Origin: Perkinsus marinus ATCC 50983
Lineage: Eukaryota; Perkinsozoa; Perkinsida; Perkinsidae
Direction: 5' to 3'
DNA length: 64,000 nucleotides
NCBI RefSeq assembly: GCF_000006405.1
Contig: NW_003208655.1
Location: 394,499-458,498 of the forward strand
A program made the position numbers and the translations under genes. How positions within the stretch are numbered: the first letter of the stretch is position 1; every line of letters begins with the position of its first letter. The notes under the pieces are model-generated. The model searched no databases. It worked only from the letters and a program-made list of their open reading frames with translations, and had not been told where the DNA came from. Shown here piece by piece: positions 55,053 to 64,000 of the stretch.

Positions 55053-56205
55053 GTAGCTTGATAAAGATGATGGAGTTCAAAAGCTACTGATAGGAATTTC
55101 CTATTAGGAAAGGTCGCCTCATAGCTTGCATAATACACACGCACGCACCTGCATTCGAAAATTCACGAAAAATGTTGCCAGGGTGTATCGAACCCGCGAC
55201 CTCCTCGTGTGCCTTCCTCCCTTGGCAACACATCGGTACCTATTCCCTACACGTGGTGGACTGACGAGCTTCTGCATAACTGAGGTTGCGCTCGAACGCC
55301 CGTCTCGGAGAAACGACAATCTCACTCAGAGCTCGTGACTTGGCGCCCGCCGCGGGCGGCCCGCGTCACTGGGTTCGAGGCGTCGTGGTGACGCTTGCTG
55401 GGGGAGTTACTGCCTGGCTCGTACAGCTGTCACCACAATGCCAAGAAGTCCACTATCGTGCTAGACTATCGAATTCGTTACTGTATCGTCGACAGTCATT
55501 TTCCTCCTGGTGAAATTATCCCCAGTAGGGATTCTATTGGGGAGGTTTACTCGTGCGACTGTCCGCGTGAGTCACGCGGCGTGATCTTCTGAGAAACTGG
55601 TTTCGTCTCCGAGTCACTTTCCGTGTGGTTCAGTGTATTGATTCCTGTGGAACTTATCGTATGTCAGCTCTAACAGCCACTTCCCGTTGTAACGCAACTG
55701 GTCATCGCTCACAAATGATTACCGTTATGGTGATAGTCACGAGAAAAAAGACGCGTCACGAAATCGTCCTGCTTTCGTCTAAACACCCGAGAGTCCACCG
55801 CCCCTCCCTCAGTAGTTCGAGAACCAGCGTAACGTATTGCAAATCCGAAACGGAGCCTCCTACGCTAATGCGACGGACAGAGGAGGTACAATTGGACGGT
55901 CAAAAATCAGCACAACCGGGCACGCGATAGTCGCTCAAAGCACGCGAACGTGAATCTAATAAAGTCGCTTCAGATTGAACTAGATTGTCTCTCCTATAAC
56001 GGAGTAAACTTGAGTTCGTAACCGCGCTTGAACCGCTGGAACGGTTCAGAATGCGAGCCATAGCCTCATTCGCGTCGGAAGGCAGCCCCCCAGCTGAATT
56101 GTTCACAATCGACACTTTAGTAACAGCAATCATGCCTCGCAGGAGCAGAAGCTAGTATCCAAAAACTCTATGGAAAAACGCAACAACAGACGGTCAAGGA
56201 AATAT
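55053..56205. other. Intergenic with one tRNA B-box-like segment
   Basis: About 1.15 kb. At 55178-55205 the minus strand reads AGGAGGTCGCGGGTTCGATA, a B-box-like motif. No intact tRNA fold and no supported ORF; the rest is unremarkable. Confidence 0.4.
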
Positions 56206-59200
56206 TCATGTTGGCTCTGCCTCCCCAGTGGCATCTCCAGTCTGCCGTATTTCGCCCTCCGAAAGGGAAGACCCCTGATGACATTCAACCGATCTCCGAC
56301 GCTGTCGTATTTCACCTGAACAATGGTCGCGCTCGAGTTGTCACTGCGCCACGAAATTAAGCCTCACCTGGCGACCTCTGCCCATCCAGATCAGGCAATG
56401 AACTCCCACTCGAACCAAGCAACATAGTCGTAGCAACGCTGACGGCGGCCAACTCGCCTTGCACTCCGATGTAACCAGTTACCCACCTTTCGACGACCTC
56501 CGTATTGGACACCCTCAGTGAGGAGGAGCAAGAAGTGCCCTCGCTAGCAGTAACAATATGAGCCGAAACCGCGGCATCTAACATCGCGCCGTAGGAGACC
56601 GCACACGATCTCCATCATAACTCACCGTCAACTTCAGCTGCTCTAGTCAGTGGCAACTCAATAGCATCAGTCTGTGTTGTGTGCTAACATGTGCATAATC
56701 ACGTACTATCCATGAATCCCCTCACCGTTTCAGCTGGAGCCTTCCTCTGCGCCTCCTCCCTTCTACCCTCGGGAGGCTCTTCCAAAACCGGCAATGGGTC
56801 CACTCCAGACTCCACCCGCTCAATCTAAACACTCCACACTCCGTCATCATTAGCGCTGCATTCCTACCTCGACAGTTTGCAACCCTGAATGCCTCGACTC
56901 GGCAACAGCCTCAACGCCAGCCTCAACACCACGTGCCTGATCGACGACCACCTGCTCCGAGCGCGCGCTTTTGTCCTCTCGATGTAGAGCAGATGGTGGC
57001 TTCCGCTGAGCCATCCCACGAAGGCACTCCTCCACTTCCCCCAGCACGAGGTCAGCGATCCCTCCATGCTCCCCGACAACACCAGAGGGCCCTCGAATAC
57101 TCCTATCGCCCTCCTCTCCTTGTAGGATATCTTCAACTAGTTCACTCAAGACCGATTCCTCAGCTCTACTCGCCGCACCATACTTCCCCATTAGCCGCTC
57201 CACCAAGGACTCCCCTTCGCTTCGTACTGCCATCGACTCCCTTACTCGAGCTTCAACGACCCTCCCAGGCACCTCAGCTGTACTTGCCAGTGTGCTCCCT
57301 GTGGCCCCTAGACCCGAGACCCGAGGTTGGGCCGCTACCCCTGGGGGTATGAGCATAACAAGATCGTTCACAGCGTCCCACTTGGCCGTTGGAGTCGGAC
57401 CCGGGGCCATCTTCCGCTTCCCCACAGCCTTGCGACTCGCCCCCACCTTTCCTTTCTGCCGCCGAACCTTCTCCCGTGGTGGTGGGGGTGGTGCTCTCTT
57501 CCTCACAGGCGGCGGCTCGCGAGGTATCTCACAGCCCAACACCGTATCGTCCCACTCTGGATGCTGCTGTTGCTCCACGACAGAGGCAGTCGATACAGCC
57601 TTATCAGTCACCGTAGGAGAGGCCCGCCGAACTGCACCCTCCACCTCCCTTTTTGCCGTGACCTTGGGCTGTTGTCGCATTCGATTTCTGATGCTCTTCA
57701 AAGTGGGATCACCACTCGCGGTACGGCCTCGCCTATCCTGTTCTGACCGAGCGACCTTCGGCCTCAGCACTCTCTCAGTCGCCTTCAACTTATCAAAATA
57801 CGCGGGTTTCTTCGATGATATACCATAGCCAGGAACTAGGATCACAAAATAGGCGGAGCGAAGCTCTTCACACACTTCAACTCACCAGAAGCCTGTGCGG
57901 CTGCAAAGCCCTGAGGACTCTCGTTCACCCAAGTGCTCCCGACGGCAACTCTCGCACCAAAGTACGGTATCGCTGGGGGCTGACATACACCTCCTCGTCC
58001 TTGTTGTTGTTAAAGCCAACTCACTTTCCTCATCTTGGGTCTCATCAAAGGGGATGCTTCCTTCTTGCCCTTCATCGTTCCCTTCTCCAAGTCCAGCATT
58101 TTCAAGAGACTCCTGTCACCATCAAAAGCCCACTTGATCGACCTTGCCTCAGCCATCAGAGCATCAACCTCAGCCCGAACTCCATCATAATAACCTCCTA
58201 TCTGAACCAGAACGGCCTTTCCAGAGCTCGACCCCGGACCCCACCTCCCACCTGTACTCTACTTCCTGCAGGTGGTCTCGGCCGCTCGTCCCCTCCATCC
58301 ACACCAGCTGATGGACGGCCCTTATCGGCTTGAAGCACCGCATCAGTCCGCATGGTGACGGCTTTCGTCAATACCTACAGAGGTCCCTGGTTCAATCCCG
58401 GCACTCTGTACTTCTCCAACACCGACCTCATCCAGTTGCCTCTGAACCAGCTTCAGCTCGCTCTTCAGCCCAGCCACAGCAACACCTGCCGACGAGCCTA
58501 CAAGGCAATCCGATGCACAACAACCGATGAAAGTATCCTTACTCGATGGTGAACTGGCGCCATTTTTATGCTGATGATGACAGCAGTTCTCCTTATTGGC
58601 TTCATCTCTTTGACGACTTGAGCTTGCTATCTCCGCAACAGTAGCCTTGAGTGCAGCCTCAAAGTTAGCCCCCGTCTTCAACTGCTCCACAATCCTCTCA
58701 CTCCTCTCATTCAGCAGTGTCAATGCAAGCTGAAGACCACGACCATCATCATAATCAGCGACCAAGATCGAGGAACCAAGTCCAGAGCGAAATGAGCAAT
58801 ATCTCCCTCTCTCCCAACACTGGTACATCGAGCTTGTCCTGAGCCTCTTTCTGTGCTCTATCTCTAGCATACTCCTTCTCCTGCTCTTCACTCTGCATTT
58901 GCTTAGTCAAACCATCAACATGCATCGATAACACCTACATTTAACTCGACCAAAGGCCCTACTAGAACTCTTCTAAAAGCTCCCTATTGTCGATACCACT
59001 CGCCCGTCTAATTTCTCACAGTTAGACATGTTCAACAACGTACTGCTCGATACGCAACCGATGGTACCTGTTTGATGGCCATAGTAAGATCTTGGTGTTG
59101 TCGTTGGGTCATTTGCATGTGCTTCTCCAATAAGCCCGTTTGCCTCTGTACCAGCCTATCTTGCCACATTGTCCTCATAAAGTCAGGATGAGTGGCCAAG

Positions 59201-59900
59201 TACTTCTCACACTAAAATACATTCACTTTCAAACGATTATGCTCATCACAGTACAGGGACCTCATATCAGTGTCTACACTCTATATGCGCAGTTTCAGAA
59301 TGAAGCTCCTCATAAATCTCGAAAAACAATCAACATTTTTCATATTTGCATATCAAACTCATACGCCCTCTATACTAGATCAGAAACGTCGTATACAGCA
59401 TCAAACGCTACAGCCAACTACACCTGCCCATACCCAGTGCCCTTCGAAATGATCAACACAACATGGTCGACACATTTCCCCTCCTTTCTACTGCTCCACC
59501 ACAGATTGCTTACTTCATCATCGAAGTCCTCAACCGCCTGCTCACTGAGCTGAACCCGAGCTGCCGCTGATTCCGCTGCATTAACATCATGTTTATATCG
59601 CGGTGCGATTTTCGTAGTCCTAAGCCTAGCGATCAGATTATCTCATCTCTCGAAAGCTTACATGATCTTCTCATCCTCCATAGTGTTCTCGATACACATC
59701 TGAGTTGCATTTATTGCTTGTGGTATTGTAGACACCGATTCACTCGACATTCATTCAACCGCATTCATATCTCTAAAGAGTCCCACAGCTCCTCAGCAGT
59801 CAAATACAGGGTAAGCTATGACCACGTCCAAACCATCACATACTAGAGTGCTCACTTGATTCTCCAACGATAAATCGTCACTATATCTATAGCTCGAGGA
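56206..59900 (-). CDS. Unrecognised multi-exon protein with coiled coil and proline-rich basic region
   Basis: Exons on the minus strand include 'DFMRTMWQDRLVQRQTGLLE' then HMQMTQRQHQDLTMAIKQ (59070-59205), a strong coiled coil QSEEQEKEYARDRAQKEAQD (58800-58900), 'ALTLLNERSERIVEQLKTGA', 'YYDGVRAEVDALMAEARSIK', a large exon (56860-57835) with PPPVRKRAPPPPPREKVRRQ and 'LVERLMGKYGAASRAEESVL', and a last exon ending GDATGEAEPT (stop 56206-56208). Introns are 37-55 nt; three carry recurrent motifs (56318-56372 CpG motif, 57836-57885 GCTTCGCTCCGC, 58375-58411 T-arm-like). No enzyme domain is visible. A cytoskeletal or flagellar role is possible but unproven. The 5' boundary is not known. Confidence 0.45.
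58375..58411 (-). repeat. 37-nt intron made of a T-arm-like sequence
   Basis: On the minus strand, GTACAGAGTGCCGGGATTGA then ACCAGGGACCTCTGTAG: donor, a reverse-complement B-box-like core and acceptor. Removing it keeps the frame (EVGVGE to VLTKAV). Confidence 0.45.
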
Positions 59901-60911
59901 CCTCGAAAAATTTGACGAAAAACTCAGATTTTTTCCGAATTTTGCCAAGTTTCCCACTCCCACCACTGTTACAGCTATTCACAACACCACTCCACTTCCA
60001 ACTGAGACAATTCTTATTATAGTTCTATACAGCAAATATCAGCTCAATTATATCTACTCCTTCACGGGCTCTCATCACTAGACATCGTCAAACCCCCTGA
60101 AGTGACAGAGTTGTGGTATCAACTTCCCAAAATTTGCCCACCTTGGTTTTTCGTCAACTGTTTAAGAATATCACTTCGTTGCTTCTTATTCCATTCAGCT
60201 GACGTCATTGACACCACCTAAGGCACCACCTCCCTTTCCCCCTCCCAACACCAACTTACCGCTGTCGCAATCTTATTTGCCTTGGATGCTCCCACCAACC
60301 GAGTGACCTCTAGATAGTGTACCATAAGTAGGTTAATGTCATTGTCCGTCAAAAAGGACCGTATTGTCGCATTAATCTCGATGCACTTATTCACACTAAA
60401 ATCACCTCCCCCTCTACCACCAGCAGCGGCATCATCATCGACTCACTCCGTTCGTTCCAATGCTCCCACTTTATGGTTGGTGAAGTAGTCCACCACCAGA
60501 GCCTCATCGGCGGCCATCACATCGGGCAGCTTTGGAAACCGGTCCAGCTTGGGCTTGTTTTCACATAACGATCTTATATACCCCGACACGATGACATCCA
60601 AAACTCCTCTAACCTGACGGAAGATCCATCGTTCGCTCGAAGCCGCATTCCTCCCTACCGTGTAAGCATTAGTAGCCTCAGTGGCGCCCTCTTCCTTCAA
60701 CTGCTGTGCGAAAGCCTGACGACAAGAAGCATCATCCAGAACACCAACATGATGGCATCACCCCAGCGTTCCGGACGGACTCGGTCATCGGCGTCTCGAC
60801 TCTCACTAGAAGTCGATCCTTATTGAATGCCTTAGAAATGACCGACCTATTATGAAACTGTATGAGCATTCAAGAACAACAACAACAACAGCAAATACAG
60901 TAATGATGATG

Positions 60912-61008
<97 letters not shown>

Positions 61009-61010
61009 CC

Positions 61011-61073
<63 letters not shown>

Positions 61074-61075
61074 GC

Positions 61076-61127
<52 letters not shown>

Positions 61128-61159
61128 GCAACAACAACAACAACAACAACAACAACAGC

Positions 61160-61220
<61 letters not shown>

Positions 61221-61222
61221 GC

Positions 61223-61256
<34 letters not shown>

Positions 61257-61265
61257 GCAACAACG

Positions 61266-61298
<33 letters not shown>

Positions 61299-64000
61299 AC
61301 AACGTACTTATATTTAGGTTTGAAGTATACTTCCGCAATGTGTTGCCCAGTTTCCTGTGCGAGATTACTAAATGCAGTCGCTTGCCCAGCCATGCACGCG
61401 CCGTACACTAAAACAAATACCATAAAACGTTCAAGACCCCCTCGCAAACTCCTTTAATACTTCATAAAATAATTACACTGTTATATTATATACCACTTTC
61501 AACTCCTTTTATAATATACACTAAACGCTTCTTATAACGGAATTTAATCCCCTTGGCTAAGACGGGCCTATTCTGAAAATGGGGGAGTAAGTAATTAGAA
61601 TTTGTGGAAGAGATTTGAAAATGTGAATTATTAACGCACGATTATATCCACCTAGCTTAAAAGTATTAATAAAGAGATCCCATATGTACCATATACGTAG
61701 TGAAGTGATAATGTTATATACTTTTCCTCATCGTATACGCTCATACGTATGCTGACAGCAGCAGTACGAACAGTCCCAAGCCTCCCCTCACCTCGCGTTT
61801 CCGGCGTCCTTCGAGAATTCAAATCATCAGCCGTAGTTGCGCAAAAACCAGCCACAGACTGAAAACCACTTCCATAAAAACAACAACACCACCGCTACAA
61901 CAATAACCACTTACCCCCGCCTCATTCGAGAACGCTATCATAAACTCCAACGGCGGAATCGACGAGCTTTTCGAAGACCCACTCCTCTGCAGTTGACCAG
62001 GAGAGTCGTCATTAGTGACAACACTACTCCCACTAGGTGCCACTGAGGCTGTACCGCTAGAGCTGTGTTTTTGACCCGACCGTTTTGCTTTCCCCAAAGC
62101 CGCTAACATGAATCCACCTGTAGTAGCTACACCAACATCAACACCTCTCACCTGTGGCCTTCCCCTTCAACCCCTTCTTATGGTTTATCGCTGAAGTGGT
62201 CCGACTCACTCTATTTTTCATCAGCCTCCTAATACGAAGTCGTCCACCATATATACTGCCAACATAAGACTCTACCATGCACAGTTGATAACAGCTACAA
62301 TTCCACTAATGGTGTGCTCTGTAATGACCGTAGCACTATACGGATGCGATCGGACCGTAGTCGCTTGCACGTCCAAAGTACCTGACAACAGGAAACTCTT
62401 AAAAAGAGCCTCCCGAACCCTACATAGTGCATGCGCGACCAAAACAAAACCGACCAACTACTCTACGCATGCTCTACATGGCATGATATTTGTATAAAAT
62501 GTCTACGACTAGCGAAAAATTTCTGCGAATTTACTGTGGCTAAACTTGAATGCCACTCGATTCATCACACAATGGATAATGTGTATCACTGAGTTTTTTC
62601 ACAGTTTTTTATTGTCCTGTATAGACCGCACGCGCAAGATGAAAAAAGCGCGCGCCCAGGACTACCGGGGGTAATGAAATTTCGGTTTTTTACGAAATTC
62701 CATCGAACTATATTTTTATATAATGGAGTTTCACCACCCTAGTGATATGGAAAAAAACACTAGTGAAGAATACATTCCGCGACTACTGCATATCACCGCG
62801 AATATCGCGTTTTTCACCGAGTATTACACCACTTCACGTAAAACGGGGCGTGAAACTTCACTGTATTGGAGTTTACCCCGCTTAACGTGAAGTCCCATAA
62901 TACTCATCTCTTTCCGTGAACAATAACACAATTGTTTTCCACGACGAACTTAGTTGTGAAATCTGTTTTTCACATCACCAGTGAAACTCCATTACTATTT
63001 ATTCAAAGTGCGTAATATCATACAAAATTGATAATGATAAAATCTATATAAACGCTCCTACTCTTGATCGCCCTTAGTAGATGCGGCGTCCACGACGTGG
63101 TAAGACAATACTGCCCATGCTCCAACAACTGATCGGATCAATTATCACCACTGATACCACACCATCCCCCCTTCTCACCAATTTAGGCCCATGCACTCCT
63201 TCTCCCAGCGAATTCTGGCATTTAGGCTCCCACACATTAGTAGTTTGCAACTGCTTGTCAATGTCTTCAATAACAGCAGTCTAAACACACTCAATATTTC
63301 CACTCCATAAAAATATCTTGCCCAACCTCCAACTCCGACCCCAGCCTCTGCAACACAGCCTCAAGCTGCTGTCGCCACGCCAGGTACGGTCTAATCATAA
63401 TTTCATGGCGCGCGACAAAAACCGCCATCTACTCACCCATTTTGTTCACTAGTTTCTCCTTTCTTCCGCGTGCGCAAAGATACGCTATCACGCGTACCAT
63501 TCTTACCACCTCCCTAAAGATTCCTCCAACAACACCTCCTCAACCGTTCGTGATACCTCTTGTAATAAGGTTCTATTCAAACCGAAAATTTTATCAATTT
63601 CTGCCCGCAATCTCGCCACCGCTTCAAGTAGCGCTGGAAAGTCCGACGACAACACCGCCGCCGCCATAGGCTGAGAAACAAAAACGACTTTGACACATTT
63701 CAACACTGTTGGAAAAATGTATGTTCGCTTTCCCCAGCTGAGCTCAGAAAATTTCTCACTAATTCCGGTAAAAAAGTGCCGAAAAAAATGAAAATTTCCC
63801 GAATTCCCATAATGCGCATATATTTTTTTGATAACCAGTCTCCAGACTAAACTCGCCTTCACCGGCCCTTTCCCCTTGTTTGACATATCCCCAAAACTGT
63901 CATGCATCTTCCACTGCGCTCGTTCGTCCAGCCATCTAAAACATCACTTCTATTGGAGTTTCACAACCCGTTTTACGTGAAGTGGTGTAGTACTTTCCAA
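59901..64000 (-). CDS. Unrecognised multi-exon helical protein, 5' end outside the window
   Basis: Exons on the minus strand: HDSFGDMSNKGKGPVKASLV (63845-63905), 'DFPALLEAVARLRAEIDKIF' (63515-63665), 'LEAVLQRLGSELEVGQDIFM', 'AVIEDIDKQLQTTNVWEPKC', 'TISGIVAVINCAW', 'GGFMLAALGKAKRSGQKHSS', 'VYGACMAGQATAFSNLAQET' (61350), 'RWIFRQVRGVLDVIVSGYIR' (60600), 'NATIRSFLTDNDINLLMVHY', and SAEWNKKQRSDILKQLTKNQ (60140-60200). The all-helical architecture and C-terminal layout recall exocyst-type tethering subunits such as Sec6, but this is a weak impression. Introns contain two family A copies, one family B copy, a CpG motif and a large (AAC)n array. The gene is truncated at 64000; the 3' end is uncertain. 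Confidence 0.4.
60912..61304. repeat. (AAC)n microsatellite with AAT start and CAG/CGA interruptions
   Basis: About 390 bp. It opens with ~9 AAT triplets, then >115 AAC triplets interrupted by single AGC variants and, near the end, CGACAAC. It is (GTT)n on the gene strand, in a presumed intron after ETGQHIAE. The long poly-Val, poly-Leu and poly-Thr frames over it are artefacts. Confidence 0.95.
62724..62860 (+). mobile_element. Family A copy
   Basis: TGGAGTTTCACCACCCTAGT to GGGGCGTGAAACTTCA. Presumed intron, antisense to the minus-strand gene. Confidence 0.75.
62867..62991 (-). mobile_element. Family A copy, diverged
   Basis: TGGAGTTTACCCCGCTTAAC to CATCACCAGTGAAACTCCA. It lies 6 bp after the previous copy in opposite orientation, forming an inverted pair. 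Confidence 0.65.
63706..63830 (+). mobile_element. Family B copy
   Basis: CTGTTGGAAAAATGTATGTT, CGCTTTCCCCAGCTGAGCTC, then AAATTTCCCGAATTCCC; the 3' end is diverged (CATAATGCGCATATATT). In an intron of the edge-truncated gene, antisense. Confidence 0.65.
63954..64000 (-). mobile_element. Family A copy cut by the window end
   Basis: TGGAGTTTCACAACCCGTTT then TACGTGAAGTGGTGTAGTAC; the remainder lies beyond position 64000. Confidence 0.7.

Noticed and set aside
56933-58552. Plus-strand proline- and serine-rich frames of 139-178 residues
   Set aside because: Antisense shadows of the GC-rich minus-strand exon; no start context or splice continuity.
60806-61457. Long open frames encoding poly-Val, poly-Leu and poly-Thr
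   Set aside because: They are translations of the AAC/GTT microsatellite, open in all frames because the triplet lacks stops.
25000-64000. CRISPR-like array from the evenly recurring repeats
   Set aside because: Repeats are 100-190 bp, dispersed, in both orientations and lie in introns of a eukaryotic genome; no short regular repeat-spacer pattern.
1-64000. Retrovirus-like or other autonomous transposon
   Set aside because: No reverse transcriptase, integrase or transposase motif was recognised on either strand.

Overview
The window is nuclear DNA of an intron-rich unicellular eukaryote. Genes lie on both strands, are split into many short exons with GT-AG introns (often 43-55 nt), and include two flagellar dynein-regulatory-complex proteins, a copine, a polycystin-type channel, a multi-exon adenylyl cyclase and a RAP-like organellar RNA-binding protein. 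This set, the very short introns and the repeats fit an alveolate protist, most likely a Perkinsus-like species. The organism call is inference. A run of exactly 100 N at 33026-33125 marks a scaffold gap.

Layout. 1-9.9 kb: fragmentary exons, a one-exon myristoylation-motif protein, a RAP-like helical-repeat protein, two tandem Mpo1-like (DUF962) genes, then a poorly resolved stretch ending in a 56-bp tandem repeat. 9.9-22 kb (plus strand): copine, RING-finger protein, polycystin-like channel, unrecognised protein. 23-35 kb (minus strand): adenylyl cyclase, beta-propeller protein with a SNARE-like tail, ATP10-like mitochondrial assembly factor. 35.8-43.4 kb (plus strand): DRC1 then a BET-like bromodomain protein. 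43.9-55 kb (minus strand): DRC11/IQCA1, a small unrecognised gene, D-glutamate cyclase, another small gene and a Spinster-like MFS transporter. 56-64 kb (minus strand): two unrecognised multi-exon coiled-coil or helical genes, the second cut by the window edge.

The most striking non-coding signal is in the introns. From about 25.1 kb onward many introns are not the usual ~50 nt but contain, and are sometimes nearly filled by, copies of two dispersed families. Family A (about 16 copies) is a ~105-160 bp MITE-like element with TGGAGTTTCACC inverted ends. Family B (about 15 copies, ~100-190 bp) runs from a GTGTTGGAG end to a TTTCCCCAC end; the latter end gives a GTGGGG-type splice donor in one orientation and a CCCCACAG-type acceptor in the other. 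Both occur in sense and antisense and look like introners. Shorter introns repeatedly carry a CpG-rich motif (GGCGCGYGAC), a GCTTCGCTCCGC motif, or a tRNA T-arm/B-box-like segment; one 79-nt intron is entirely a degenerate tRNA-like sequence. None of these families was seen in 1-25 kb apart from one tRNA-like intron and the GCTTCGCTCCGC motif near its end.

Exon joins were worked out by eye from frame, GT/AG and family similarity; most outer boundaries of multi-exon genes are approximate.
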